The notes: generated from the sequence alone by a model not told the origin. DNA of 64,000 bases from Bacteroidota bacterium (GCA_016192075.1 JACPUU010000018.1:124001-188000); one strand, 5' to 3'; positions 17,101 through 24,559 are shown, counted from the stretch's first letter. Program-made: numbers and translations.

Positions 17101-19757
17101 TTGGCAGTGATAACGGCACATTGAACCTGGTTTCATCGGTAGCAACAGATGAAAACTGCGGTGACGGACAAGGGGCTATTGACATTACCATTTCAGGCGG
17201 GTCTGCTCCAATTACCTATGACTGGTCAAACGGCAGCACCACACAGGATCTGAGCGGACTATCTGCCGGAACGTATTCTGTTTTTGTGGAAGACCAGTTT
17301 GGCTGCAACGTTTCTGCTACTGAAATTATTTCAAACATAACCGGTGGGCTTAACGTTGTTATTACTTCAGTGACAGACGAAAACTGTGGTGATGGAACGG
17401 GCGCTGTTGATATTACTGTAACCGGAGGATCGGGCCCTTACCTATACAACTGGAGCAATGGCGCAACGTCTGAAGATCTTACCGGGCTATCTGCCGGAAC
17501 CTATACCGTAACTGTGACGGACGCAAGCGGATGTTCTGTAACCATTTCAGCAACGGTAATCAACAACACCGGCACACTGGCTATTTCTAACGCCGTTGTG
17601 CAGGATGCCAATTGCCTGAGCCCTTCAGGATTCATTGATCTGACAGTCACTGGCGGAACACCGGGTTATTTCTATGCATGGAGTAACACTGCAACTTCAG
17701 AAGATATTTCAGGCCTCAGTGCCGGAACGTATACCTGCCAGATTACGGATGCAGCCGGTTGTATTTTGAATTATTCAGGAACAATCACCAACGGAAGCGG
17801 AGGAATTGCAGCAGATGCTGTTGTGGTAAACGCCATGTGCGGGAATGACAATGGGTCTATTGAAGTAACCGTAACCGGTGGCATCAGTCCGTTCACATTT
17901 AGCTGGACAGGTACTGCACCAAGCACCTGCTGTGAATATACACTTGAAATGCAGGACCTTTTTGGTGACGGATGGAATGGCGGATCACTGGAAGTTTTTG
18001 TAAACGGATCATCTATTGGTAATTTCAGCGCAGCCGGAACTGGTAGTACAGAAATTATTCCGGTCTGTGACGGAGACGCACTGGAGCTTGTTTACAGCGC
18101 CGGTGCCTGGGAAGAAGAGAATATTTATACCCTTTATGATTCACAAGGCAATGCACTGTTTACAGATGGTCCTAACCCAACAACGGGATCAGTTTACACA
18201 GGTACTGCAGCATGTTCAGGCGGAAGCCCGAATACAACCGCTGTTTATAACCTGGCCGCCGGAACCTATGGTTTAACCATTACCGATGATGTAGGTTGTG
18301 CTTTGACCGAATCATACACTATTCAGGCCGTTGCTTCTGATCTGCAACTTAACCTCACCAGTCTTACAGATGATCAGTGCCTGCAAGGTACCGGACAAAT
18401 TGTATACACCATTGCTGGCGGCACCGCACCGTTTGATCCAACACTCAACGGTATACCGGATGGCGGAACACCAGGGCAGTTCTCTAACCTGAACGCTGGT
18501 AATTATGAATTGGTGGTGTGGGATGACATGGGTTGTACCGATACGATGCAGCTGGTTGTAAACAACACCACAACATTTACCACCACTGTGGTTGCAATCG
18601 TTGACGAAACCTGCGGACAGGCCAATGGCTCAATTGACATTGACATTACCGGTGCCGGAACCCTGAACATAAACTGGAGCAACGGAGAAACCACCGAGGA
18701 CATTTCAGGACTTGTTGCCGGTACGTATACCGTCGATCTTTTTGATTTCAGCACGTTCTGCCAGGATCAGCAAACCTATATCATTAATAACATCTCTGAC
18801 ATAACCGTTACCGGTGTTGCCACAAATGAAAACTGCGGAGACGGCGCCGGATCAATTGACCTCACCGTTACCGGCAGCACTGACTTAAGTTTTGACTGGA
18901 GCAACGGAGCTATTACCGAAGATTTAACTGCGTTGACAGCCGGCTCTTACACCTGCACGGTGACCAATAATACAACAGGATGCCAGGTAGTTGTAAGCTA
19001 TGACATTCTTAACGTAACAACAGGGCTTGCCGCAAACGGATTTGCCAACGATGATTTCTGTGGAAACGGAAACGGTTCAATAGACATTACCGTAGGTGGC
19101 GGATCAGGCTTTTACAGTTTTGACTGGAGCAACGGCGAAACTACAGAAGACCTCGCTGCCGTGGGTCAGGGAGACTACTCAGTAACCATAACCGATTTGA
19201 ATGATGGCTGCCAGATGACACTTGATTTTACCGTTGGAAACTTTGCAACGTATGGTGTGAGTGGTGTGGTAACTGATGCTGCCTGTGCAAGCTGCACAGA
19301 AGGAGCTATTGATGTAACCATCAATGAAGGATTCCCTGACGGGCCGTATGTTTTCTCGTGGAGCAACGGTGCAACTACAGAAGATGTTTCAGGCTTAACC
19401 CCGGGCACCTACACCGTAACGGTGACCAGTAATTCAGGCTGCTCAACCATGGTTACCTTTGTGGTTGGCAACTCCAATTCTGTATCAACCGGTGAAATTT
19501 CAACCATCACCACCGTTGATCTTTATCCAAATCCGGCACGTGACCAGTTTGTCATTTCTTACCGGTTTACCAGCGGAGCGCCGGTGGTATTGATTATGAC
19601 AAACGCTGTAGGTGAAACGGTTATGAACACAACCCTTCAGGCCACTCACGGGCAGGAATCAATTGGCATTGATCACCTGGCGCGCGGTGTCTATTTTGTG
19701 ACGGTGACTGATGGCGCTGCCACACAAACCATTAAACTGATTGTTGCGCGTAAATAA
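11151..19757 (+). CDS. Giant T9SS-exported adhesin with SprB repeats
   Basis: About 2,868 residues from ATG 11151. That ATG is preferred to the GTG at 11115 because it starts directly with a signal peptide (MNYFIKSFWLLLIGFFSIPA) ending at AFSQ. Order of domains: an IgGFc-binding-type N-terminal region (about residues 100-470, with VTLNAGETYVV and KPIVMTTGSW); a Calx-beta-like segment (about 480-560); one SprB repeat; a proprotein-convertase P-type domain (about 650-830, HSYLGDLQIKIISPSG); about 24 SprB repeats of ~75 residues (NGSIDITVTGG, YxWSNG, DISGLSAGTYTVTVTD, GC); and a type A T9SS sorting domain starting VDLYPNPARDQF. SprB is the mobile gliding adhesin of Flavobacterium, so adhesion or gliding at the cell surface is likely. 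One repeat is split by a nested GDGWNG domain (about 2258-2363). A terminator follows. Confidence 0.93.
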   Translation: MNYFIKSFWLLLIGFFSIPAFSQLDTDHYFPALFGREDQGTHYLVLSTHSSIPFDVTVTDGAGNLITTLTISNAASTTYMFGSGTTSPLLVTEPQLNTPMTSKGLILSGQYPFYATVRVIAGAQATAMTSKGQKAALGTDFRTGHLFQNTGESFRKSNVFGIMATEDNTVVNIDDIRPGVIFRGTTPSGSPLTSPNVTVTLNAGETYVVAAFLDEAGATQNVNGVNGTHVTSDKPIVMTTGSWLGGNPIVSGSPSTGRDIGTDQIAPIDVIGDEYVVIKGEGIDNEKVIVVAAYDNTDVMINGSPIPVATIDAGDYYVIDGTAFSAFDNLYLQASNDVYVYQTANGGDGATDDNERQNDMIFLPPVGCTGSKNVVLPNVNWVGTAYINIIANAGSNVYVNGTPLGTGDAVTGTTGYVTYKLTSGYTGDVTITSDDLIRVALINLSGNIGAACYFSGFTKDVVVQTQTVNGDNIALEGCIPASFTFSLDSPSDDDTQISYTVAGTANNGVDYTHIDNTLTIPAGQTSATVFVNSVSDGVPEGQESIYIIYQPDACSPVDTAFLFIDDAQPIEFTIDGTDLDCYNNNTGEILVNATGGFPAYTYHVTTNGGTGTTTTYASNPITGLAAGTYSVQVYDSYGCKADALVIGGVFDADTTFLPDGTGVSYTTTININGFGTGELLDDMSQLQQICATMEHSYLGDLQIKIISPSGQQVILKEFSGGGSTDLGEPFASGPVDGANSDLTDPGIGFEYCWNDAPVFGTMVSEAGNYTHTIPASTGGTYTDSYLPQGSYQSFANLNGLLGSTLDGDWTLEVSDQFGLDNGYIFNWNISLMSDLPDTLVTLNEPNGMTLDGFVTQAQCGTNDGSINLSVTGDFGPFTFAWSNGAITEDLSGIGAGTYEVFVTDANGCVDSAEFILNNISSLNITSTVTAVTCAGGTNGAIAVTTSGGTMPYTYSWSNGAITEDLNAISAGTYTITITDNNGCIYSEDIVVNTLPSMTISASSLTNEACGTGNGSIDISVTGGSGSYGYSWSNGMLTQDISSLTAGSYTVTVTDAYSCTAQQTYSLLNDVSNCSMYCYLDAVVNTITDEICGNGTGAIDISVADATQPYTVSWNTGSTNEDLTNLAAGTYTITINDANQCEHIESFTVANVTSGLGITASSISDENCGDGQGAVDITVGGGTLPYTYAWSTSATTQDISALTAGSYSVTVTDGNSCQFTQSFTITNNSGSMAYSTVVTNEYCDNNNGAINLTVTGASGSISYDWSNGATSQDLTALNPGTYTCTITDQTGCTLTTTAITVGNNPGTLEILSTTITNENCLDGQGAIDLSILGGATPYVFNWSNSAITEDLSGLAAGTFSCTITDDNGCAVSTGALTVWNSPGTLALSTDFVTDELCANAQGAIYVSTTGGTAPYTYSWNNGSVNEDNLGLVAGNYTLTVTDANGCTLNLSESVSNSAGTLQIDNAVLTHENCGNGGGAINLMVSGGTMAYNYDWSSGQTSQDISSLSAGTYSVTVTDANGCEVSDSYTINNNTGTLSVSSVSTAEICSDASGSIDLTVTGGTPGYSYLWSNSALSEDLSGLSAGTYSCDVTDAMGCTFSTGPIVIGNNPGTLAVSQTVTNESCAASNGAVDLTVTGGDGSYSYIWSTSATSQDISGLTAGNYTYTVSDGNGCEISGDADLINTSGSFMVTYAVTDELCNNNSGAIDLTLAGGASPIVFAWSNGAISEDITALNEGTYSCTLTDNNGCQVNTGNLVVSNNPGSLTLDNIDVTNENCGNGIGSIDITVSGGTAPVTYLWSTSATTQDILLLSAGNYSCTVTAAGGCTLDLTATVNDDPGNLQIFAQTVTNESCGSDNGAIDITMAGGTPGYTYVWSNGSTTQDISALNEGTYSLFVSDAGGCSFNTDFTILNAGGNMTISGATTGNEICGNAAGSIDITLTDGTAPYLFNWSNGAISEDISGLTAGTYTVTITDFNSCTTSGSFTVGSDNGTLNLVSSVATDENCGDGQGAIDITISGGSAPITYDWSNGSTTQDLSGLSAGTYSVFVEDQFGCNVSATEIISNITGGLNVVITSVTDENCGDGTGAVDITVTGGSGPYLYNWSNGATSEDLTGLSAGTYTVTVTDASGCSVTISATVINNTGTLAISNAVVQDANCLSPSGFIDLTVTGGTPGYFYAWSNTATSEDISGLSAGTYTCQITDAAGCILNYSGTITNGSGGIAADAVVVNAMCGNDNGSIEVTVTGGISPFTFSWTGTAPSTCCEYTLEMQDLFGDGWNGGSLEVFVNGSSIGNFSAAGTGSTEIIPVCDGDALELVYSAGAWEEENIYTLYDSQGNALFTDGPNPTTGSVYTGTAACSGGSPNTTAVYNLAAGTYGLTITDDVGCALTESYTIQAVASDLQLNLTSLTDDQCLQGTGQIVYTIAGGTAPFDPTLNGIPDGGTPGQFSNLNAGNYELVVWDDMGCTDTMQLVVNNTTTFTTTVVAIVDETCGQANGSIDIDITGAGTLNINWSNGETTEDISGLVAGTYTVDLFDFSTFCQDQQTYIINNISDITVTGVATNENCGDGAGSIDLTVTGSTDLSFDWSNGAITEDLTALTAGSYTCTVTNNTTGCQVVVSYDILNVTTGLAANGFANDDFCGNGNGSIDITVGGGSGFYSFDWSNGETTEDLAAVGQGDYSVTITDLNDGCQMTLDFTVGNFATYGVSGVVTDAACASCTEGAIDVTINEGFPDGPYVFSWSNGATTEDVSGLTPGTYTVTVTSNSGCSTMVTFVVGNSNSVSTGEISTITTVDLYPNPARDQFVISYRFTSGAPVVLIMTNAVGETVMNTTLQATHGQESIGIDHLARGVYFVTVTDGAATQTIKLIVARK
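13690..19485 (+). repeat. Array of about 24 SprB repeats inside the adhesin gene
   Basis: The coding repeat has a period of about 225 bp. Each unit encodes an 'E-x-C-G' start, an I-D-[IL]-T-V strand, a W-S-N-G turn, a [DE]-[IL]-[ST]-x-L-x-A-G-T-Y block and a closing G-C. Units differ at most synonymous sites, so the array is old rather than freshly expanded, but short identical runs such as GCCGGAACGTATAC recur and could support recombination. Confidence 0.9.
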
Positions 19758-19780
19758 CCACAGCAAACGACCATTTGTTC

Positions 19781-19815
19781 AAAGCGCCGGAAATTTGTAT
19801 CCGGCGCTTTTTTTA
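19781..19815 (+). terminator. Rho-independent terminator of the giant adhesin gene
   Basis: A perfect 10-bp stem AAAGCGCCGG / CCGGCGCTTT with a 10-nt loop is followed by TTTT, 24 bases after the stop. Confidence 0.92.
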
Positions 19816-19867
19816 TTCTGCATAAGGTCAACTGAAAATATTCTTATACCTTCATTGTAGAATATTT

Positions 19868-21292
19868 ATGGACCAAAAGGCGCAACTGGAAAAATTAAAG
19901 CTTGAAGTAGCCAGACTTCGCAAGGAGAATGCAACGCTCAAACATGCACTGGATTTTGGTCCACCCAAAAAAACGGTTCAGGTTCCGGATGAATTCAAAG
20001 CCGTTTTTGATGCCGCCGAGATTAATGTCAGAAACTACTTTTCAAATATTTCAAGTGAGCCTGAAAATGGTGAAATTACGATAAACGGTGAGCGGTACAT
20101 TCTTTTTCGTGCTGCAGCAATTTCGTACGAATTTCTGGATGTTTTTAAAGAGTTTTACAGCAATTACCCTGAAGACGAGGCCGTGCAGATTGCCAACAAT
20201 TTTCTTTTTGATATTGCGCATGTACTCGGCCGTGAAGATGCCAAGGTTTTTCATGAAAAAATGAACCTCACTGATCCGCTTCAGAAACTATCTGCAGGCC
20301 CTGTTCATTTTGCCTATACCGGTTGGGCCAATGTAGAAATACTGCCTGAATCACACCCCAGCCCTGACGAAAATTATTACATCCGTTTTTACCATCACAA
20401 TTCCTTTGAAGCACAATCCTGGATTAAAGCCAAACGAAAAAGCGATATACCGGTTTGTACCATGAACTGCGGTTATTCCTCAGGCTGGTGTGAACAGAGT
20501 TTTGGAATACCACTGACCACCGTTGAAGTGGCCTGTGAGGCTCAGGGCGCTGACCATTGCACATTTATTATGGCTCCGCCAGACAAAATTCAGGAATACC
20601 TCTCTAAAAATGATCCTGAAAAAAAATCAAAGCGTTATGAAGTTCCGGTTTTTTTTCAGCGCAAATACAATGAAGATAAGCTGCGCCAGTCATTGCTGCA
20701 GAAAGAGACCTTGCTGAAAGAAGTGCATCACCGTGTTAAAAATAACCTGCAGGTTATTTCCAGCTTGCTGAATCTGCAAAAAAACACTTTTCAGGATGAG
20801 CGCCTGCGGGCTGAGTTTATGTCCAGCATTTCAAGAGTTAATACCATGGCGCGTATTCATGAAATGATTTACGGTGACAAAAATGTATCTTCCATAAACA
20901 TTGAAAAATACTTTAGCAAACTGCTGCGGTCATTGTTTCAACTTTACAATTCTACAAACAACCAGATTGAGCTGAAGGTTGAAATTAATGTCAAGGATGT
21001 AGTCTTTTATCCGGACAAAGCAATACCCCTGGGACTGATCTTGAATGAAATTGCAAGCAATTCATTTAAACATGCGTTTAAAAACAAGGGATTGTTTTAT
21101 TTAAACCTGAGTGAAAAGCAAAACAAGTACACCCTGATTGTGGGTGATAATGGCAAAGGGTTGCCGGCCAATCCTGGCGAGGGAACTTTGGGATTATCGC
21201 TAATCCCGATTTTATGTGAACAAATCGACGCCCAACTGGAGGTAGTTAACTCACCGAACGGACTTGAATACCGAATCACGTTTGACCGATAA
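19868..21292 (+). CDS. V4R-domain sensor histidine kinase (HisKA_2 type)
   Basis: 474 residues, soluble. It starts with a short coiled coil (about residues 1-30, KLKLEVARLRKENATLKHAL). A heme-NO-binding / V4R-like sensory region follows and ends with a Cys-containing V4R motif (CTMNCGYSSGWCEQSFG near residue 200, then CEAQGADHCTF). Next comes a HisKA_2 domain (KEVHHRVKNNLQ, probable phosphoacceptor His287) and an HATPase domain with N-box LILNEIASNSFKHAF and GDNGKGLP. V4R domains bind small molecules, often aromatics, or metal through cysteines. It has no membrane segment, so it senses a cytoplasmic signal. No response regulator is adjacent, and the partner is unknown. Confidence 0.9.
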   Translation: MDQKAQLEKLKLEVARLRKENATLKHALDFGPPKKTVQVPDEFKAVFDAAEINVRNYFSNISSEPENGEITINGERYILFRAAAISYEFLDVFKEFYSNYPEDEAVQIANNFLFDIAHVLGREDAKVFHEKMNLTDPLQKLSAGPVHFAYTGWANVEILPESHPSPDENYYIRFYHHNSFEAQSWIKAKRKSDIPVCTMNCGYSSGWCEQSFGIPLTTVEVACEAQGADHCTFIMAPPDKIQEYLSKNDPEKKSKRYEVPVFFQRKYNEDKLRQSLLQKETLLKEVHHRVKNNLQVISSLLNLQKNTFQDERLRAEFMSSISRVNTMARIHEMIYGDKNVSSINIEKYFSKLLRSLFQLYNSTNNQIELKVEINVKDVVFYPDKAIPLGLILNEIASNSFKHAFKNKGLFYLNLSEKQNKYTLIVGDNGKGLPANPGEGTLGLSLIPILCEQIDAQLEVVNSPNGLEYRITFDR

Positions 21293-21339
21293 CATCCAGT
21301 CGGGCGCAGATTTTAATACATCACCTTTAATTTTTTTGA

Positions 21340-21543
21340 CTAACCGGAACATGCTTCACAAGCACCGTCTTCGTCATTCTCAATGGCATTCATTTTGCGT
21401 TGAAACTCGGCTTCTATCTGCTCCATCGTCCAATCAGGATTGTTAATCTTAATCAATGACTTTAAAAAGGCCCCGTTGTTGGCTGGTTTTTGAACATTCT
21501 GACGGGCTGCCTGTACCCTGTTTAACTGGCTTTGCATAATCAT
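21340..21543 (-). CDS. Small protein with Cys-containing C-terminal tail
   Basis: 67 residues, starting MIMQSQLNRVQ; the second Met (residue 3) is an alternative start. The body looks helical with an N-P-D-W-T turn and a charged helix (MEQIEAEFQRKMNAIE). It ends in an acidic stretch and then GACEACSG, giving a CxxC at the extreme C-terminus. I do not recognise it. An exact -7 element (21604-21611) upstream supports expression. The tail could bind metal, be modified, or be a redox site; no maturation enzyme is nearby. Codon use is ordinary. Confidence 0.6.
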   Translation of the reverse strand: MIMQSQLNRVQAARQNVQKPANNGAFLKSLIKINNPDWTMEQIEAEFQRKMNAIENDEDGACEACSG

Positions 21544-21603
21544 CCTGATTTAAGTTTTCCGATTCTCCCCAATTCAGATCTCCTGTCTGATTTCAACATC
21601 AAT

Positions 21604-21611
21604 CAAAACTA
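21604..21611 (-). promoter_or_regulatory. -7 promoter element of the small Cys-tail gene
   Basis: On the minus strand TAGTTTTG, an exact TAnnTTTG match, 60 bases before the ATG at 21543. Confidence 0.5.
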
Positions 21612-21703
21612 CGGATTCATGACCGAAAATCACCCTCAGAATTATTGACCACAGCCTGTTGCTAATTTGTGTTTTAGATTGATAATCTGTTGTTTACAAA
21701 TAA

Positions 21704-21760
21704 ATCTCAAGGCTTTCCAGAGGTGGTCGAAGCGCTATAGATAATATCTATAATTGAGAT
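21704..21760. repeat. Nested inverted repeat
   Basis: An outer pair ATCTCAA (21704-21710) / TTGAGAT (21754-21760) encloses a perfect 17-nt palindrome TATAGATA-A-TATCTATA (21736-21752). It lies between the 3' end of the transporter gene and the small Cys-tail gene. It lacks a T-run, so it may be an operator or an RNA structure rather than a terminator. Confidence 0.55.
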
Positions 21761-21773
21761 CCGGCAATTTTTC

Positions 21774-22688
21774 TTATCGCGTAGGCGCGGTTTTTTTTGC
21801 CGGTCTGATAACCAGGTAAACCCCACCAAAAATAAACCCGGTACAAATTAATTTTACCGCGTTTATATCACTGGTATAATCTTCTAACCCAAATATTGAA
21901 TAGAGATAAACAAAAAGCGTTGCAAGAACCGGTTGAATGTAGATGTAAACACTGGCAATGGTTGGGCTGACATTTTTCATGGCATAAACCGTCAGCAAAT
22001 AAGGCAATACCGTAACACCCACAATAACAAAACTGATTTTGAAAAACGTAACTGCACTCATTGAATTCCAGCTTACCGCCGGCAATTCAGCAATGCTGTA
22101 AGGCCAAACCAGCACCACCAGCAAACCAAAGGTAAATACCCAGGTAATAACAGTTAGTGCGTTATAGCGGCCCATCAGTGGTTTCACCAGTATCATGTAT
22201 ATGGCATAAGAGGCAGCATTGAGCACAATAAATAAATCACCCAGCCCTGTTGCAAACGTATCTTTTGTACTCTGAAGTGAAAAAACGATGGCAGCCGCTG
22301 CACCAATAAGCACACCTAAAACCTGTGTTTTCCGAATCACCTCTTTCACAAAAATTATCGATAGCAGCAATACCAGAATGGGTGTTGTCACCATAATCAC
22401 AGATGCATTCACCGGTGATGTCAGCATAAGGCCGTTGAAGAAAAAAAGCTGGTTGATGCCTACCCCAAAAATACCACACAAAGCCAGCAGCAATAAATCC
22501 TTTCGTTCGACCTTTTGAAAACGGAATGACAGCAGCATCCAAAATAAAAGTGTGGCACCGGCAACCCGCAGAAAAATAAATCCGTTGGCTCCAATTACGC
22601 CGGGCATCAATCCTTTTGCCAGCAGGTAATTAATGCCGTAAAGCAGGTTTACAGTAAAAAGCGCCAGGTGCGATTTAAGCGATGGCAT
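21774..22688 (-). CDS. DMT-superfamily transporter with two EamA domains
   Basis: 304 residues with ten hydrophobic helices arranged as two EamA halves (residues ~5-140 and ~150-295). This is the standard layout of drug/metabolite exporters in the inner membrane. Landmarks include the GINQLFFFNG segment and the second-half PTIASVYIYIQPVLATL motif. The transported compound cannot be read from sequence. Its ATG overlaps the stop of the upstream ArsC-like gene by one base (TAATG), so the two are translated as a coupled pair. Confidence 0.9.
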   Translation of the reverse strand: MPSLKSHLALFTVNLLYGINYLLAKGLMPGVIGANGFIFLRVAGATLLFWMLLSFRFQKVERKDLLLLALCGIFGVGINQLFFFNGLMLTSPVNASVIMVTTPILVLLLSIIFVKEVIRKTQVLGVLIGAAAAIVFSLQSTKDTFATGLGDLFIVLNAASYAIYMILVKPLMGRYNALTVITWVFTFGLLVVLVWPYSIAELPAVSWNSMSAVTFFKISFVIVGVTVLPYLLTVYAMKNVSPTIASVYIYIQPVLATLFVYLYSIFGLEDYTSDINAVKLICTGFIFGGVYLVIRPAKKTAPTR

Positions 22689-23047
22689 TATTTCTGAGAA
22701 TCAAGAAATGCTTTTGCTTCTTTGACATTGGTGGGAGCGTTACCAATGAAGATTTTTTTGCCAACAATCAGTACCGGTCTCCTTAAAAAAGTATACTCCT
22801 CAAGAATCAACTGCCGGTAGTCTTTTTCAGTCAGGTTTTTGTCTTTGAGACCCATTGCCTGATACTTCAGTGAACGCCTGGAGAAAAGGATTTCAGCTGA
22901 GCCGGCCAGTTTTATCATTTCATCAATTTGTTTGGGTGTAATGGGTTCTTCTTTAATATTCTGAAGTACAAAATCTTTTCCCGGTTTCCAGATTTTTAAA
23001 ATTTTCTGGCAGGTAGAACAGGTGGCTAAATGATAGATTTTTTTCAT
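22688..23047 (-). CDS. ArsC/Spx-family thioredoxin-fold protein
   Basis: 119 residues. It has a thioredoxin-like start (YHLATCSTCQKIL) with Cys10 and Cys13, followed by the family's 'EPIT..ID' helix, the LFSRRSLKY region and the closing RRPVLIVGKK strand. Arsenate reductases of this family use the first cysteine and glutaredoxin; Spx-like members act on RNA polymerase. Without a dedicated arsenite exporter or ArsR nearby, arsenate reduction is only one possibility. Translational coupling with a DMT transporter could suggest joint detoxification (inference). Confidence 0.88.
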   Translation of the reverse strand: MKKIYHLATCSTCQKILKIWKPGKDFVLQNIKEEPITPKQIDEMIKLAGSAEILFSRRSLKYQAMGLKDKNLTEKDYRQLILEEYTFLRRPVLIVGKKIFIGNAPTNVKEAKAFLDSQK

Positions 23048-23083
23048 GATTCAAAGGTACACAATCGGGGTTATCCAAAACAA

Positions 23084-23199
23084 AAATTTCCCGCAAATAA
23101 CCGCAGAAAAGATACGCTGATTTACGGCGATCACTTTGAAATAAAGTATCCTTCCTTCAGCGCAAGCGTTGCTAAAAAATCAGGCAAATCTGTGGGAAA
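23084..23199. repeat. Dispersed intergenic repeat, related copy 3
   Basis: Words such as CCCGCAAATAACCGCAGAAAA, ACGCTGATTTACGGCGATCA and AAATCTGTGGGAAAAA have the same composition and vocabulary as the repeats at 728 and 6156. They do not align with them end to end. It is non-coding and sits between the ArsC-like gene and metK. Confidence 0.6.
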
Positions 23200-23205
23200 A
23201 ATACC

Positions 23206-23242
23206 ACAAAAAATCCCGCTGTCATTTCTGGAGCGGGATTTT
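23206..23242 (-). terminator. Terminator of metK
   Basis: An 11-bp stem AAAATCCCGCT / AGCGGGATTTT with an 11-nt loop. Read on the minus strand it ends in a TTTTTT run, 22 bases after the metK stop. Confidence 0.9.
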
Positions 23243-23263
23243 CAATCTTATTCAAATACGAGC

Positions 23264-24520
23264 TTATTTTTTCAATTTAAACGCCGCTTTTACTTTGTCT
23301 ACATAGTCCAGTTTTTCCCAGGTAAACAATTCAACTTTCAGCGTTTTCTTTTTGCCGTCAGGCATGGTGAATGTTTTGGTAACCGTTTCATTTTTACGGC
23401 CCATGTGACCATAAGCAGCCGTTTCACTATACATTGGCGTACGCAGTTTTAAACGCTGTTCAATGAAGTAAGGGCGCATGTCAAACACTTTCTCTACAAT
23501 TTTTGCAATTTCACCGTCTGACATTTTCACTTTGGCTGTGCCGTATGTATTGATGTAAATACCCATTGGTTTTGCAACACCAATAGCGTATGAAACCTGC
23601 ACCAGCACTTCAGCACAAATACCGGCAGCTACCAGGTTTTTTGCAATGTGACGGGTAGCATAGGCAGCTGAGCGGTCAACTTTTGAAGGATCTTTACCAG
23701 AGAATGCACCACCACCATGAGCTCCTTTTCCACCATAGGTATCTACAATGATTTTTCGCCCGGTTAAACCGGTATCTCCATGCGGACCACCAATTACAAA
23801 TTTTCCGGTAGGGTTAATGTGGTACGCAATTTTGTCATTAAACAATTTGGCGTATTTCGGATAGTTCTTTTTAACCCGTGGAATCAGAATTTCAATGATG
23901 TCTTTTTTGATTTTTGCCAGCATTTTTGGCTCTGAATCAAAATCATCGTGCTGGGTTGAAACAACAATGGCATCAATGCGCACCGGTTCATTTTTATCAT
24001 TATACTCCAGCGTTACCTGTGATTTTGCATCAGGACGCAGGTATTTAATTTGTTTGTTTTCTCTTCTCAACGCAGCAAGCTCAAGCAAAATAGCATGTGC
24101 AAGATCAAGCGCCAATGGCATGTAATTAGGTGTTTCGTTGGTTGCATAACCAAACATCATTCCCTGATCACCTGCTCCCTGATCTTCTTTTTTCTTACGC
24201 TCAACACCCTGATTAATGTCTGCAGACTGTTCGTGAATAGCAGAAAGTACACCGCATGAATTGGCTTCAAACATGTATTCTGATTTGGTATATCCTATTT
24301 TACGAATTACACCGCGGGCAATTTCCTGAACATCCAGATACGCTTTTGATTTTACCTCACCGGCAAGAACTACCTGACCGGTTGTTACAAGTGTTTCACA
24401 GGCAACTTTGCTGTCCGGGTCAAATGCAAGAAAGTTATCAATTAGTGCGTCTGAAATCTGATCCGCAACTTTGTCCGGATGCCCTTCAGAAACTGATTCA
24501 GAAGTGAATAAATATGACAT
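23264..24520 (-). CDS. metK: S-adenosylmethionine synthase
   Basis: 418 residues. The enzyme makes S-adenosylmethionine from methionine and ATP in the cytoplasm. Signatures in order: [18 protein letters not shown] at the N-terminus, [16 protein letters not shown] (methionine loop and first family signature) near residue 125, and [19 protein letters not shown] (P-loop-like signature) near residue 270. It is slightly longer than the E. coli enzyme because of insertions such as [10 protein letters not shown]-flanking loops and a lysine-rich C-terminus, as usual in Bacteroidota. It is a single-gene unit with its own promoter and terminator. Confidence 0.98.
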   Translation of the reverse strand: MSYLFTSESVSEGHPDKVADQISDALIDNFLAFDPDSKVACETLVTTGQVVLAGEVKSKAYLDVQEIARGVIRKIGYTKSEYMFEANSCGVLSAIHEQSADINQGVERKKKEDQGAGDQGMMFGYATNETPNYMPLALDLAHAILLELAALRRENKQIKYLRPDAKSQVTLEYNDKNEPVRIDAIVVSTQHDDFDSEPKMLAKIKKDIIEILIPRVKKNYPKYAKLFNDKIAYHINPTGKFVIGGPHGDTGLTGRKIIVDTYGGKGAHGGGAFSGKDPSKVDRSAAYATRHIAKNLVAAGICAEVLVQVSYAIGVAKPMGIYINTYGTAKVKMSDGEIAKIVEKVFDMRPYFIEQRLKLRTPMYSETAAYGHMGRKNETVTKTFTMPDGKKKTLKVELFTWEKLDYVDKVKAAFKLKK

Positions 24521-24551
24521 AAAAATTTGGTTTCAATTTTTGAATGAGTGC

Positions 24552-24559
24552 CAAAATTA
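24552..24559 (-). promoter_or_regulatory. -7 promoter element of metK
   Basis: On the minus strand TAATTTTG, an exact TAnnTTTG match, 31 bases before the metK ATG. Confidence 0.65.

Noticed and set aside
13690-19485. Regular DNA repeats as a possible CRISPR array
   Set aside because: The period is ~225 bp, the units are coding and in frame, and there are no short identical repeats with unique spacers.
21700-21775. Possible tRNA or small structured RNA
   Set aside because: No cloverleaf, no GTTC arm and no CCA-like end; only nested inverted repeats are visible.
22688-23047. Firm assignment as arsenate reductase
   Set aside because: The ArsC/Spx fold is clear, but no ArsR, arsenite pump or other arsenic gene is nearby, so only a family name is given.
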